A stretch of DNA of 64,000 bases from Macrostomum hystrix (GCA_950097015.1 CATNEN010000038.1:26883001-26947000); one strand, 5' to 3'; numbered from the stretch's first letter, positions 23,101-35,530 are shown. Notes: generated by a model from the letters alone, not told the origin. Program-made: numbers and translations.

Positions 23101-26100
23101 CAAGGATTGGAGAATCACTAGGATTGGAGAATCCCAAGGATTGGAGAATCACTAGGATTGGAGAATCCCAAGGATTGGAGAATCACTAGGATTGGAGAAT
23201 CCCAAGGATTGGAGAATCACTAGGATTGGAGAATCCCAAGGATTGGAGAATCCCAAGGATTAGAGATCCCAAGGATTGGATAATCCAAAGAATTGGAGAA
23301 TCCCAATTGGATTTGAGAATCCCAATGATTAGAGAATCCCAATTGGATTTGAGAATCCCAAGGATTGGAGAATCCGAATGATTGGAGAATCTCAAGGATT
23401 GGAGAATCCCAAGGATTGGAGAATCCTAAGGATCGGAAATCCAAAGGATGGGAGAATCTCAAGGATTGGAAATCCCAAAGATTGGAGAATCCAAAGGATT
23501 GGAGAATCCTAAGGATCGGAAATCCAAAGGATGGGAGAATCTTAAGGATTGGAAATCCCAAAGATTGGAGAATCCAAAGGATTATAGAATCTGAATGATT
23601 GAAGAATCCCAAGGATTGGAGAATCCCAAGGATTGGAGAATCCCAAGGATTGGAGAATCCCAAGGATTGGAAGATCGCAAGGATTGGAAAATCCCCAAGG
23701 ATTAGAAAATCCTCAAGGATTGGAAAATCCCCAAGGATTGGAAAATCCCCAAGGATTGGAAAATCCCCAAGGATTAGATAATCCCAAGGATTGGAGAATC
23801 CCAAGGATTGGATAATCCCAAGGATTGGAGAATCCCAAGGATTGGAGAATCTCAAGGATTGGGGAATCCCAAGGATTGGAGATTTGCAAGGATTGAAAAA
23901 TCCAAAGAATTTCGGAGAATCCCAAGGATTGGAGAATCCCAAGGATTGGATAATCCCAAGGATTGGAGAATCCCAAGGATTGGAGAATCTCAAGGATTGG
24001 GGAATCCCAAGGATTGGAGATTTGCAATGATTGAAAAATCCAAAGAATTTCGGAGAATCCCAAGGATTGGAGAATAAAATCGCAAATACAAAATTTTTCC
24101 CCAGAAGATTTCGTTGACCCTTGAAGTTCATAAGCGAGCAGATTTAACTTTCAAAACAGAACTTAAGCAGTCTACAATGTCCATGACGAAAAAACGTCTC
24201 CTGAGAACCGATTCTGATTAGGAGAACTCAGATATGACAAATATTTGCAAAGTCGGGAAGCACTAAAAAACTCTAGATTTCTCTTGCAGAGGCCGGATTC
24301 AACATTGTAAATGACGAAAATCTTGGTCAGAGTTAGGAATGCAGAAAAAACTGCGAATTTAAGGGCCGCCTTGCGCGGGAACATAATCTGTACGGGAGTC
24401 CACATCCTTCACAGCTGATCAATTTCTGGACTGTTTTTTCCTAGCTCCACAAAGGAGAACTGAAGAGACCCGCAACAATAGAGCTCCATGTGTTACGGTA
24501 TGCAAAAACCAAAGCAGGTTTCGACTACTGTTTTATTACAAACATCAAAGGCAAGTTCCGACAAGTCTATCTGAGAAAAAATATGATCAAAAGTGCCTCC
24601 GATAATTAGTCTAACGGAGATAAGATAAGATCAAAGGCGAGTTCCGACAATTCTATCGAAGATAAGACAAGATCAAAGTCTCTTCCGACAAGTCTATCGG
24701 GGATAAGACAAGATCAAAGTCTGTTCCGACAAGTCTATCGGGGATAAGACAAGATCAAAGTCTGTTCCGACAATTCCATCGGGGATAAGACAAGATCAAA
24801 GTCTCTTCCGACAAGTCTATCGGGGATAAGACAAGATCAAAGTCTTTTCCGACAAGTCTATCGGGGATAAGACAAGATCAAAGTCTCTTCCGACAAGTCT
24901 ATCGGGGATAAGACAAGATCAAAGTCTCTTCCGACAAGTCTATCGGGGATAAGACAAGATCAAAGTCTGTTCCGACAATTCCATCGGGGATAAGACAAGA
25001 TCAAAGTCTTTTCCGACAAGTCTATCGGGGATAAGACAAGATCAAAGTCTCTTCCGACAAGTCTATCGGGGATAAGACAAGATCAAAGTCTCTTCCGACA
25101 AGTCTATCGGGGATAAGACAAGATCAAAGTCTCATCCGACAATTCCATCGGAAATAAGACAAGATCAAAGTCTCATCCGACAATTCCATCGGGGATAAGA
25201 CAAGATCAAAGTCTCATCCGACAATTCCATCGGAAATAAGACAAGATCAAAGTCTCATCCGACAATTCCATCGGAAATAAGACAAGATCAAAGTCTCATC
25301 CGACAATTCCATCGGGGATAAGACAAGATCAAAGTCTCATCCGACAATTCCATCGGGGATAAGACAAGATCAAAGTCTCATCCGACAATTCCATCGGAAA
25401 TAAGACAAGATCAAAGTCTCATCCGACAATTCCATCGGAAATAAGACAAGATCAAAGTCTCATCCGACAATTCCATCGGAAATAAGACAAGATCAAAGTC
25501 TCATCCGACAATTCCATCGGAAATAAGACAAGATCAAAGTCTCATCCGACAATTCCATCGGGGATAAGACAAGATCAAAGTCTCATCCGACAATTCCATC
25601 GGGGATAAGACAAGATCAAAGTCTCATCCGACAATTCCATCGGGGATAAGACAAGATCAAAGTCTCATCCGACAATTCCATCGGGGATAAGACAAGATCA
25701 AAGTCTCATCCGACAATTCCATCGGAAATAAGACAAGATCAAAGTCTCATCCGACAATTCCATCGGGGATAAGACAAGATCAAAGTCTCATCCGACAATT
25801 CCATCGGAAATAAGACAAGATCAAAGTCTCATCCGACAATTCCATCGGAAATAAGACAAGATCAAAGTCTCATCCGACAATTCCATCGGGGATAAGACAA
25901 GATCAAAGTCTCATCCGACAATTCCATCGGGGATAAGACAAGATCAAAGTCTCATCCGACAATTCCATCGGGGATAAGACAAGATCAAAGTCTCATCCGA
26001 CAATTCCATCGGGGATAAGACAAGATCAAAGTCTCATCCGACAATTCCATCGGGGATAAGACAAGATCAAAGTCTCATCCGACAATTCCATCGGAAATAA

Positions 26101-27586
26101 GACAAGATCAAAGTCTCATCCGACAATTCCATCGGAAATAAGACAAGATCAAAGTCTCATCCGACAATTCCATCGGGGATAAGACAAGATCAAAGTCTCA
26201 TCCGACAATTCCATCGGAAATAAGACAAGATCAAAGTCTCATCCGACAATTCCATCGGGGATAAGACAAGATCAAAGTCTCATCCGACAATTCCATCGGG
26301 GATAAGACAAGATCAAAGTCTCATCCGACAATTCCATCGGGGATAAGACAAGATCAAAGTCTCATCCGACAATTCCATCGGAAATAAGACAAGATCAAAG
26401 TCTCATCCGACAATTCCATCGGAAATAAGACAAGATCAAAGTCTCATCCGACAATTCCATCGGGGATAAGACAAGATCAAAGTCTCATCCGACAATTCCA
26501 TCGGAAATAAGACAAGATCAAAGTCTCATCCGACAATTCCATCGGGGATAAGACAAGATCAAAGTCTCATCCGACAATTCCATCGGGGATAAGACAAGAT
26601 CAAAGTCTCATCCGACAATTCCATCGGGGATAAGACAAGATCAAAGTCTCATCCGACAATTCCATCGGAAATAAGACAAGATCAAAGTCTCATCCGACAA
26701 TTCCATCGGGGATAAGACAAGATCAAAGTCTCATCCGACAATTCCATCGGAAATAAGACAAGATCAAAGTCTCATCCGACAATTCCATCGGAAATAAGAC
26801 AAGATCAAAGTCTCATCCGACAATTCCATCGGAAATAAGACAAGATCAAAGTCTCATCCGACAATTCCATCGGAAATAAGACAAGATCAAAGTCTCATCC
26901 GACAATTCCATCGGGGATAAGACAAGATCAAAGTCTCATCCGACAATTCCATCGGGGATAAGACAAGATCAAAGTCTCATCCGACAATTCCATCGGGGAT
27001 AAGACAAGATCAAAGTCTCATCCGACAATTCCATCGGGGATAAGACAAGATCAAAGTCTCATCCGACAATTCCATCGGGGATAAGACAAGATCAAAGTCT
27101 CATCCGACAATTCCATCGGGGATAAGACAAGATCAAATTCTCATCCGACAATTCCATTCAATTACACCCAAGATAAGACAATTGGACCAACCAGCGAGTC
27201 AGTAGGCTAGCGGACAGCGCTGTGGTCAGCACGGCAGTCTCGTGGCAGAACAGCACCAGAGGCGCCGCCTTCAATAGCGACGAATCGCTTCCGTCCGGAG
27301 TCCCAGCGCCTGCGGCATCCACCAGGCAGGCGAGGCCCGGCAGGGCGGCTCCGATGCTGGAGTCTGACATGCCAACCAGAGCGAACAGCAGGCAGCAGTT
27401 AATAGTCTTCAGTGCGTTGCCACGAAACAAAGACCAGCACTGAGAGGATTGCGGCACGGTGGAAGCTGTGTCACAATCGGCTATTGGTCGCTTGGCAACG
27501 GCATCGGGCAATGCAGGTCCGAGCGGCTGCTGCTGCTCGACCTCCAGCTTCTGATGTTGAGCATCTCTCTCGGCTATGTCGAATGG
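17118..27586 (-). CDS. MFS transporter, MFSD4/NaGLT1 (sodium-dependent glucose transporter 1)-like, nine exons
   Basis: Exons are 27586-27192, 21870-21501, 20804-20672, 20601-20483, 19947-19852, 19273-19193, 19087-18940, 18853-18783 and 17495-17118. Their phases agree and they sum to 1791 nt (596 codons plus stop). The protein has about 12 hydrophobic helices. Features resembling MFSD4/NaGLT1 are FALVGMSDSSIGAALPGL in helix 1, LGSGPFLQAMFCCQSFGALV, AEGIRYPYYLMAVVQ before the central loop, YLSATFW then FTLLGRLSGIF, and STALVASAALGEAVVP. Family members sit in the plasma or vesicle membrane; substrates are poorly known apart from glucose for NaGLT1. The exon-1 donor is a weak GT (CTG|GTTGGT), chosen because it alone joins in phase. 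The start codon lies in an upstream exon not firmly placed. All five introns over 500 bp contain minisatellites; the three short ones (70-105 bp) do not. Confidence 0.8.
17568..18768. repeat. 19-bp minisatellite in the last MFS intron
   Basis: About 63 copies of ACACGATTCACCTGTTCAG. Variants are ACTCGATT, ACACAATT, AAACGATT, ACTAGATT and TGCTCAAAC. It nearly fills the 1287-bp intron and ends about 14 bp from the upstream exon. On the gene's strand each unit reads CTGAACAGGTGAATCGTGT and so carries a GT donor-like CAG|GTGAAT. Confidence 0.95.
19395..19735. repeat. Pyrimidine-rich minisatellite in an MFS intron
   Basis: Irregular tandem CTCCTTCTCACCCTCTCTCC units, about 340 bp. It is purine-rich on the gene's strand, where units read GGTGAGAAGGAGA. 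Located between exons 19947-19852 and 19273-19193. Confidence 0.9.
20215..20465. repeat. 19-bp minisatellite in an MFS intron
   Basis: About 10 perfect copies of CACTGTCCCTCCCTGCACC and several diverged ones (TACAATGTCCCTCCC). They start 18 bp past the splice donor of exon 20601-20483. Confidence 0.95.
20985..21360. repeat. AT-rich short tandem repeat in an MFS intron
   Basis: Degenerate units of about 15-17 bp around AGAATTGGGATTTTT, preceded by GGGATCAATGGAATT units. It shares the intron with a reverse SINE fragment. Confidence 0.85.
21366..21482 (-). mobile_element. SINE fragment, reverse orientation
   Basis: Read on the minus strand this starts TAATGCGTCCGACTATTGCT and has a B-box-like GGGATCGAATCC. 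It continues into TTATTTGTCGGTGCAATGTA, then CGCCCATTAGGGCCAA. The second half matches the body of the SINE at 37.34 kb (TTATTTG...GTGCAATTTGCGCCC, TTTAGGGCCAA). The tRNA-like head differs, so it may be a sister subfamily. It ends about 20 bp from an MFS exon. Confidence 0.6.
21871..22410. repeat. ATGGAAATG-type minisatellite supplying a splice acceptor
   Basis: Tandem units of 9-18 bp (GATGGAAAT, GATGGAACTGCCAAAAAT) on the plus strand. Read on the gene's strand it is CATTTCC/CATTTCTTT-rich and runs directly into the acceptor CATTTCCAG of MFS exon 21870-21501. The repeat therefore forms that exon's polypyrimidine tract. Confidence 0.9.
22411..23085. other. Unique intronic DNA
   Basis: Part of the large MFS intron between two arrays. 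An 88-codon open frame on the plus strand (22653-22919) has no recognisable domain and probably is not a gene. Confidence 0.4.
23086..24075. repeat. 17-bp minisatellite in the large MFS intron
   Basis: About 57 copies of GGATTGGAGAATCCCAA. The left end alternates with AATCACTA variants. A diverged block (GGAGATTTGCAAGGATTGAA, then AAATCCAAAGAATTTC) occurs at about 23876 and 24008, a higher-order duplication of about 132 bp. Confidence 0.95.
24076..24489. other. Unique intronic DNA
   Basis: Between two arrays in the large MFS intron. The flanking MFS exons join in phase without it, so no exon is needed here. Nothing recognised. Confidence 0.4.
24490..27155. repeat. 2.7-kb 41-bp minisatellite in the large MFS intron
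   Basis: About 65 copies of a 41-bp unit (GATAAGACAAGATCAAAGTC, then TCATCCGACAATTCCATCGGG). A GGGG/GGAA dimorphism is mixed along the array. The left 16 copies carry TCTTCCGACAAGTC instead, so array age rises to the left. It ends about 40 bp from MFS exon 27586-27192. Confidence 0.95.
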
Positions 27587-27615
27587 CTTGGTTGGGGGCC
27601 AGGCAGAGGAAAGTT

Positions 27616-30350
27616 TAGTATGGGATCATGTCACAATAGTGAGTATGGGATCATGTCACAATGGTGAGTATGGAATCATGTCACAATAGTGAATATGGGA
27701 TCATGTCACAATGGTGAGTATGGGATCATGTCACAATAGTGAGTATGGGATCATGTCTCAATGGTGAGTATGGAATCATGTCACAATAGTGAATATGGGA
27801 TCATGTCACAATGGTGAGTATGGGATCATGTCACAATAGTGAGTATGGGATCATGTCACAATGGTGAGTATGGAATCATGTCACAATAGTGAATATGGGA
27901 TCATGTCACAATGGTGAGTATGGGATCATGTCACAATAGTGAGTATGGGATCATGTCTCAATGGTGAGTATGGAATCATGTCACAATAGTGAATATGGGA
28001 TCATGTCACAATGGTGAGTATGGGATCATGTCTCAATGGTGTGTATGGGATCATGTCACAATGCTATGTATGGGATATGTCAAAAAGCTATGTATGGGAT
28101 CATGTCACAATAGTGTGTATGGGATCATGTCAAAATGGTGAGTATGGGATCATGTCACAATAGTGAGTATGGGATCATGTCACAATGGTGAGTATGGAAT
28201 CATGTCACAATAGTGAATATGGGATCATGTCACAATGGTGAGTATGGGATCATGTCTCAATGGTGTGTATGGAATCATGTCACAATGCTATGTATGGGAT
28301 ATGTCAAAAAGCTATGTATGGGATCATGTCACAATAGTGTGTATGGGATCATGTCAAAATGGTGAGTATGGGATCATGTCACAATAGTGTGTATGGGATC
28401 ATGTCACAATAGTGAGTATGGGATCATGTCACGATAGTGAGTATGGGATCATGTCACAATAGTGTGTATGGGATCATGTCACAATGGTGCGTATGGAATC
28501 ATGTCACAATAGTGTGTATGGGATCATGTCACAATAGTGAGTATGGGATCATGTCACAATAGTGTGTATGGGATCATGTCACAATAGTGAGTATGGGATC
28601 ATGTCACGATAGTGAGTATGGGATCATGTCACAATAGCGTGTATGGGATCATGTCACAATGCTATGTATGGGATCATGTCACAATAGTGAGTATGGGATC
28701 ATGTCACGATAGTGAGTATGGGATCATGTCACAATAGTGTGTATGGGATCATGTCACAATAGTGAGTATGGGATCATGTCACAATAGTGAGTATGGGATC
28801 ATGTCACAATAGTGTGTATGGGATCATGTCACAATAGTGAGTATGGGATCATGTCACGATAGTGAGTATGGGATCATGTCACAATAGCGTGTATGGGATC
28901 ATGTCACAATAGTGTGTATGGGATCATGTCATAATGGTGAGTATGGGATCATGTCACAATGGTGAGTATGGAATCATGTCACAATAGTGTGTATGGGATC
29001 ATGTCACAATGCTATGTATGGGATCATGTCACAATGGTGAGTATGGGATCATGTCACAATGGTGAGTATGGGATCATGTCACAATGCTATGTATGGGATC
29101 ATGTCACAATAGTGTGTATGGAATCATGTCACAATAGTGTGTATGGGATCATGTCACAATGGTGCGTATGGAATCATGTCACAATAGTGTGTATGGGATC
29201 ATGTCACAATAGCGTGTATGGGATCATGTCACAATAGTGTGTATGGGATCATGTCACAATAGCGTGTATGGGATCATGTCACAATAGTGTGTATGGGATC
29301 ATGTCACAATGGTGAGTATGGAATCATGTCACAATAGTGTGTATGGGATCATGTCACAATAGTGTGTATGGCATCATGTCACAATAGTGTGTATGGCATC
29401 ATGTCACAATAGTGTGTATGGAATCATGTCACAATAGTGTGTATGGGATCATGTCACAATGCTATGTATGGGATCATGTCACAATGCTATGTATGGGATC
29501 ATGTCACAATGGTGAATATGGGATCATGTCACAATGGTGCGTATGGGATCATGTTACAATAGTGAATATGGGATCATGTCACAATGGTGCGTATGGAATC
29601 ATGTCACAATAGTGAATATGGGATCATGTCACAATGGTGCGTATGGAATCATGTCAGAATAGTGAGTATGGAATCATGTCACAATAGTGAATATGGGATC
29701 ATGTCACAATAGTGAATATGGGATCATGTCACAATAGTGAATATGGGATCATGTCACAATGGTGCGTATGGAATCATGTCACAATAGTGAATATGGGATC
29801 ATGTCACAATGGTGCGTATGGAATCATGTCAAAATGGTGAGTATGGAATCATGTCACAATAGTGAATATGGGATCATGTCAAAATGGTGAGTATGGAATC
29901 ATGTCACAATAGTGAATATGGGATTATGTCAAAATGGTGAGTATGGAATCATGTCACAATAGTGAGTATGGAATCATGTCAAAATGGTGAGTATGGAATC
30001 ATGTCACAATAGTGAATATAGGATCATGTCACAATAGTGAGTATGGAATCATGTCACAATAGTGAGTATGGAATCATGTCAAAATGGTGAGTATGGAATC
30101 ATGTCACAATAGTGAATATAGGATCATGTCACAATAGTGAGTATGGAATCATGTCACAATAGTGAACATAGGATCATGTCACAATAGTGAGTATGGAATC
30201 ATGTCACAATAGTGAGTATGGAATCATGTCACAATTGTGAATATAGGATCATGTCACAATAGTGAATATAGGATCATGTCACAATAGTGAGTATGGAATC
30301 ATGTCACAATAGTGAATATAGGATCATGTCACAATGCTATGTAGGGGATC
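27616..30350. repeat. 2.7-kb 25-bp minisatellite
   Basis: About 109 copies of GTATGGGATCATGTCACAAT plus AGTGA. Variants (GGTGA, GCTAT, AGTGT, GGTGC) are arranged in repeated multi-unit blocks, for example a pair with the 22-bp short unit GTATGGGATATGTCAAAAAG at 28072 and 28297. It begins 30 bp upstream (gene sense) of the first resolved MFS exon, so it is probably in MFS intron 1. Confidence 0.95.
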
Positions 30351-31125
30351 ATACTGAGGTGTCAAATAAGACAATGCGTGTTTAAAGTACACATCCACAA
30401 GGAGACGAGCTTACATCACATTCCATTTGCTGTAATTTGTGTGTATGACGTGAAAAATTCTTTACAAACCTTGAGACTGTTAGAACAGTAAATGTATCGA
30501 ATAAACAGAAATGCGGGGGATAATAGTAATTGTTTTATCGAAACAGGCTGACAACATGTATTCGATCAGATTCAAACATCAGGCTTTTATCTGTTACAGC
30601 AGGTTCTGCCCAATATACTTACAATCCTGTTGTCTCTCCCTCCTGATCGCTCTGCATTCTGATTGGTTGAGCGGTGAGAAAGCAGAGTTGAGGAGGGTGA
30701 ATTTATTCTGTGAGGGAGTTGGTTCGATTCTCAGTGAGGGAGTTGGTTCGATTCTCAGTGAGGTAGTTGGTTCGAACCAAGTTATGGGAGTTCGGTGGGG
30801 ATAGAAGTGACAGTTTTAATTAGGATTCGGTGGGGATAGAAGTGATAGAAGGATAGAAGTGAAACGTTTATGCAAGATTTGGGTCGATTATGAGTTATCT
30901 TGTTTTGAGCATATGAAGAAAAATGAGACGTTCTAAAGCTGTCCTTTCATCTGGCCCTCGTGTTTATTCATTTTCGTTGAAAATGACTCCGAGCCTGAAT
31001 TCTCTTGGGAGAACTACATAACACTTGGTGCAGTTATGAATAGAATATTAGTGCTACAACTTTAATTACGCGTAGAAAATCTATAGACTCAATCATTTAG
31101 ACTGAAACAGCCATTTTACATAAAT
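30351..31125. other. Unique DNA; candidate promoter and first exon of the MFS gene (-)
   Basis: On the minus strand near 30670 there is a CCAAT box (CAACCAATCAG) immediately followed by ATG at 30655. An 11-codon frame there ends in a strong donor (GGATT|GTAAGTAT) at 30621. This could be the first MFS exon, but its phase (2) does not fit the exon at 27586 (phase 0), so a missing exon or another start is needed. 30710-30785 holds three copies of a GAGGGAGTTGGTTCGATTCT repeat. Confidence 0.3.
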
Positions 31126-31995
31126 CATCTCGGGCTCCGATCAGTCACCTAGAATCGTCACAAATCAGTCACCTAGAATCGTCACAAATCAGTCACCTAG
31201 AATCGTCACAAATCAGTCACCTAGAATCGTCCCAAATCAGTCAGCTAGAATCGTCACTAATCAGTCACCTAGAATCGTCCCAAATCAGTCACCTAGAATC
31301 GTCACAAATCAGTCACCTAGAATCGTACCAAATCAGTCAGCTAGAATCGTCCCAAATCAGTCACCTAGAATCGTCCCAAATCAGTCACCTAGAATCGTCC
31401 CAAATCAGTCACCTAGAATCGTCACTAATCAGTCACCTAGAATCGTCCCAAATCAGTCACCTAGAATCGTCACTAATCAGTCACCTAGAATCGTCCCAAA
31501 TCAGTCACCTAGAATCGTCACTAATCAGTCACCTAGAATCGTCCCAAATCAGTCACCTAGAATCGTCCCAAATCAGTCAGCTAGAATCGTCACTAATCAG
31601 TCACCTAGAATCGTCCCAAATCAGTCACCTAGAATCGTCACAAATCAGTCACCTAGAATCGTACCAAATCAGTCAGCTAGAATCGTCCCAAATCAGTCAC
31701 CTAGAATCGTCCCAAATCAGTCACCTAGAATCGTCCCAAATCAGTCACCTAGAATCGTCACTAATCAGTCACCTAGAATCGTCCCAAATCAGTCACCTAG
31801 AATCGTCACTAATCAGTCACCTAGAATCGTCCCAAATCAGTCACCTAGAATCGTCACTAATCAGTCACCTAGAATCGTCCCAAATCAGTCACCTAGAATC
31901 GTCACTAATCAGTCACCTAGAATCGTCCCAAATCAGTCACCTAGAATCGTCACTAATCAGTCACCTAGAATCGTCCCAAATCAGTCACCTAGAAT
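31126..31995. repeat. 24-bp minisatellite
   Basis: About 36 copies of AATCAGTCACCTAGAATCGT plus CCCA, CACA or CACT. A long block is duplicated: the order of CACA, CCCA, ACCA and GCTAGA variants at 31279-31440 is repeated at 31620-31760. Confidence 0.95.
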
Positions 31996-32775
31996 CGTCT
32001 GCAGGACAAATTCAACGCAAGGACGAATTCCTGGATTCAACGATGAGCAAAAAATCAAGACAAATATAATAATACTTCAAATAAAAGCAGAAAAGGAAAT
32101 AATCAGTTACACAAAGAAATTAATTGACATTTTCTAACTAGAAGGGGCTGATTAACAGCACGACAGCAGTCGTGTCTTCACGCTAAAGGTGTGCGTGCAT
32201 GAATAGATTATATTTTTCCAGATTTTCTCACATGCCTTCCTGAATGGTTTCTTTCTGAATTAGGAAATTTTATTTACTACTGTCTGACAAAGCAGAGACA
32301 AAATCGAAGGTGCTGTAATGAAAAAAGAGCAGAATAAGATTCTATAGAATAAAATTGATAGGGCTTGAAGTCAATCAATAAATATGCCGTGTTTATCTAT
32401 TCAAGAAGATCTTTTATAGTTTTTCATAAACGAGAAGAAAATTTCCAAGCACATTAGAAAAGGATGTTTTTGTCTGGCAAAAATTGGTATTAAAAAAATA
32501 CAAAAGACACTTATAAAAAAGAAGCTACTGTATTAGTGGGACAGCAATATTTTGCAATTTGTCATGTTACTCTGTCATAGTGCAAGAAAAATTACTAAAA
32601 CCTTCAATACAACCAGGTGACCCTAATTAAATATTCAGGAGATACTCAATTAATCTTCGGCTACAATTAAAAAAAGTAAACAAGCATAAACCAGACAATC
32701 AATGAGATCTTTAATTCCAGACATTCCACAGCCTCATTAAAATTATCTGTTCACAAATTTTTTTTACGAATTCAG
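31996..32775. other. AT-rich intergenic DNA
   Basis: Lies downstream of the 192-aa membrane protein gene and presumably includes its 3' UTR. No further gene, RNA or repeat recognised. Confidence 0.4.
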
Positions 32776-33354
32776 CTAATCCAAACTGGAATTAACTAAG
32801 TAATCGCGCACTTGCTCAGATGGCCTGCTGGGAAGGAGATTCTCTTTTTGCTGCTTTTGAATCTCCGTGCCTTCTGTCTCTTCTTTCGGCTGCTGTCCAG
32901 CGGTCTTGCTGCTGGCAGATTCGGCTTGACTATAGCAAACAGGAACTGGTACCTGCCTTCTGTACCATAGGTGGTACACAATCATAAAGCCGAAACCTAA
33001 GGCAAAGACTACAGTCGACGAAACCCAAAAACCACACGGGACGCTGGTGCTAGCGATGCTACTCACAGTAGTAGTAGTGCCAACACTTGAGCTACTACTA
33101 GGCGATGTTGTTTTAAGCATCTCAGCATCAGATTTACTCCAATATTCCTGACAGGATGTTCTAATATGCCGCCGCTTGCAACGGTCAGCCCATGCTCGCC
33201 CACCTGAGCGGCACTGCTCAACCGTGGGACAAGTGACGCAACCGCCGTTGCTGTCAGACGTGTCGTATTGGCCGAATGGACATGACAGGGAAACTTCGAT
33301 TGCACAACGAGGAAGCAGCAGCAGCAGCAGCAGCGTAAGCCATGTAATTCGCAT
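32776..33354 (-). CDS. Small type I membrane protein with cysteine-rich ectodomain (gene A)
   Basis: Single coding exon, 192 aa from ATG at 33354. It has a strong signal peptide (hydrophobic leucine run at 7-14, cleavage near 19-22). The ectodomain has six cysteines (CPFGQYDTSDSNGGCVTCP, then C at 48, 59 and 68). A Ser/Thr-rich stalk (81-105) looks like an O-glycosylation site. One transmembrane helix (about 108-129) is followed by a 60-residue polar tail. The cysteine module recalls a single TNFR-type or laminin-EGF-type repeat, but too few cysteines are present to name it. A 3' splice acceptor (TTTCAG|CTAG) lies 10 bp before the ATG, so the 5' UTR is spliced or trans-spliced. It has the same layout as genes B and C nearby but no convincing sequence match. 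Function unknown; receptor or adhesion roles are inference. Confidence 0.6.
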   Translation of the reverse strand: MRITWLTLLLLLLLPRCAIEVSLSCPFGQYDTSDSNGGCVTCPTVEQCRSGGRAWADRCKRRHIRTSCQEYWSKSDAEMLKTTSPSSSSSVGTTTTVSSIASTSVPCGFWVSSTVVFALGFGFMIVYHLWYRRQVPVPVCYSQAESASSKTAGQQPKEETEGTEIQKQQKENLLPSRPSEQVRDYLVNSSLD

Positions 33355-33529
33355 TTTCACTAGCTGAAATTGAGGAAATCAAATTTACTAAGAAAAAAAT
33401 ACTTTAAGAAACGCATTTTTACGAATTGATAGTTTATAAAAGAAAATCTATAAAAGAAGGCATTTCTCTATTTGGGTTGATAAACAGTAGTGAAATGCGA
33501 AAATGAATACGTGGGAAAAAGAAGAGACG

Positions 33530-34225
33530 TGGGACACACAAAGGAGAATAAACAGGAGAGATGACACAAGGGAGATAATAGACAGACGATAGGTGAGACA
33601 CTGAAGAGATGAGACAGAAGACAGATGAGACAGGGAAAAAATGAGACAGGGAAAAAATGAGACAGGGAAAAAATGAGACAGGGAAAAAATGAGACAGGAT
33701 AGAGATGAGACATGGAAGAGATAAGACACGGGAGAGATGAGACATAGGAGAGAGATGAGAATTGGAGAGAGATGAGACACGGAGAGAGATGAGAATTGGA
33801 GAGAGATGAGACACGGAGAGAGATGAGAATTGGAGAGAGATGAGACACGGAGAGAGATGAGAATTGGAGAGAGATGAGACACGGAGAGAGATGAGAATTG
33901 GAGAGAGATGAGACACGGAGAGAGATGAGAATTGGAGAGAGATGAGACACGGAGAGAGATGAGAATTGGAGAGAGATGAGACACGGAGAGAGATGAGAAT
34001 TGGAGAGAGATGAGACACGGAGAGAGATGAGAATTGGAGAGAGATGAGACACGGAGAGAGATGAGAATTGGAGAGAGATGAGACACGGAGAGAGATGAGA
34101 ATTGGAGAGAGATGAGACACGGAGAGAGATGAGAATTGGAGAGAGATGAGACACGGAGAGAGATGAGAATTGGAGAGAGATGAGACACGGAGAGAGATGA
34201 GAATTGGAGAGAGATGAGACACTAA
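33530..34225. repeat. 34-bp minisatellite
   Basis: About 14 perfect dimers of GAGACACGGAGAGAGAT and GAGAATTGGAGAGAGAT (17+17 bp). A degenerate zone (GAGACAGGGAAAAAAT units) precedes it at 33530-33770. It shares the GAGATGAGACACGG core with the array at 34.75 kb, so both derive from one ancestor. Confidence 0.95.
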
Positions 34226-34754
34226 GATGCTAAGTAAAATTTGGCTTCAAAGTTAAAATAAAAAAAATGGAGGCATTTCGACAAACTATGGAAGCTCTGG
34301 TAGGAATTAGGCAAAGAGTAGGTCGTACTTTTGGCTATATTTAAGCTCTAGATTTGAATGTACTTTTATTCCAAAAGTTTTTACGTAGGCAGGGAAATAT
34401 GAGCATAGCTACAACTTAAAAAACTCTTGCAAGAAGCCCTTTAAAAACATAATAACCATAAATCAGATGCATTAACAATAAAAAAATGATGCCCAAAAGT
34501 ACATGTAACATGACGAAACATCACCCTGCTAGCCATCCTCACTCGCTCTTCCGAAATCAAGCACAAAACAGCAGCAATTTGTAACACCTAGGTGAAGAGA
34601 ACTAGTAAATAAAATAAGTTAAGAAATAGAGACCATTGTTAATGAAAATCTTGTCAGTTTTACGCACTTGTCAGTTACACAAGCCATTTTTGTTTTGAAC
34701 TGCACGACAACAGGACCGCAAGATCTTTGAGTAATTTGGAATGTTTTGTTTGTT
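34226..34754. other. Unique spacer between two related arrays
   Basis: AT-rich DNA between the 34-bp and 16-bp arrays. No gene recognised. Confidence 0.4.
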
Positions 34755-35530
34755 TGTGATGAGACAGGGGAGAGATTAGACACGGTAGAGATGAGAAAGG
34801 GTAGAGATGAGACACGGGAGAGATGAGACATAGGAGAGATGAGACATGGGAGAGATGAGACACGAAGAGAGATGAGACACGGAGAGAGATGAGACATGGG
34901 AGAGAGATAAGACACGGGAGAGATGAGACATGGGAGAGATGAGACACGGAGAGAGATGAGACACGGAGAGAGATGAGACACGGAGAGAGATAAGACACGG
35001 GAGAGATGAGACATGGGAGAGATGAGACAGGAGAGAGATGAGACACGGGAGAGATGAGACATGGGAGAGATGAGACACGGGAGAGATGAGATACGGGAGA
35101 GATGAGACACGTGAGAGATTAGACACGGGAGAGATGAGATACGGGAGAGATAAGTCACGGGAGAGATAAGTCACGGGAGAGATGAGACACGGGAGAGATG
35201 AGACACGGGAGAGATGAGACACGGGAGAGATGAGACGCGGGAGAGATGAGACACGTGAGAGATTAGACACGGGAGAGATGAGACATGGGAGAGATGAGAC
35301 ACGGGAGAGATGAGATACGGGAGAGATGAGACACGTGAGAGATTAGACACGGGAGAGATGAGATACGGGAGAGATAAGTCACGGGAGAGATAAGTCACGG
35401 GAGAGATGAGACACGGGAGAGATGAGACACGGGAGAGATGAGACACGGGAGAGATGAGACGCGGGAGAGATGAGACACGTGAGAGATTAGACACGGGAGA
35501 GATGAGACACGGGAGAGATGAGTTGAGGGA
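34755..35530. repeat. 16-bp minisatellite
   Basis: About 47 copies of GAGACACGGGAGAGAT, with ATACGGG, TCACGGG and ACGTGAG variants. A block of variants at 35150-35275 recurs at about 35385-35500, a segmental duplication of roughly 235 bp. Related to the neighbouring 34-bp array. Confidence 0.95.

Noticed and set aside
24172-24405. 77-codon minus frame as a possible MFS exon
   Set aside because: No transporter-like helix, and the flanking MFS exons join in phase without it.
33434-35494. SHLSPILISLRVSSL and SHLSRVSSLPCLI frames of 107-262 codons
   Set aside because: Translations of the 34- and 16-bp arrays, open in several phases at once.
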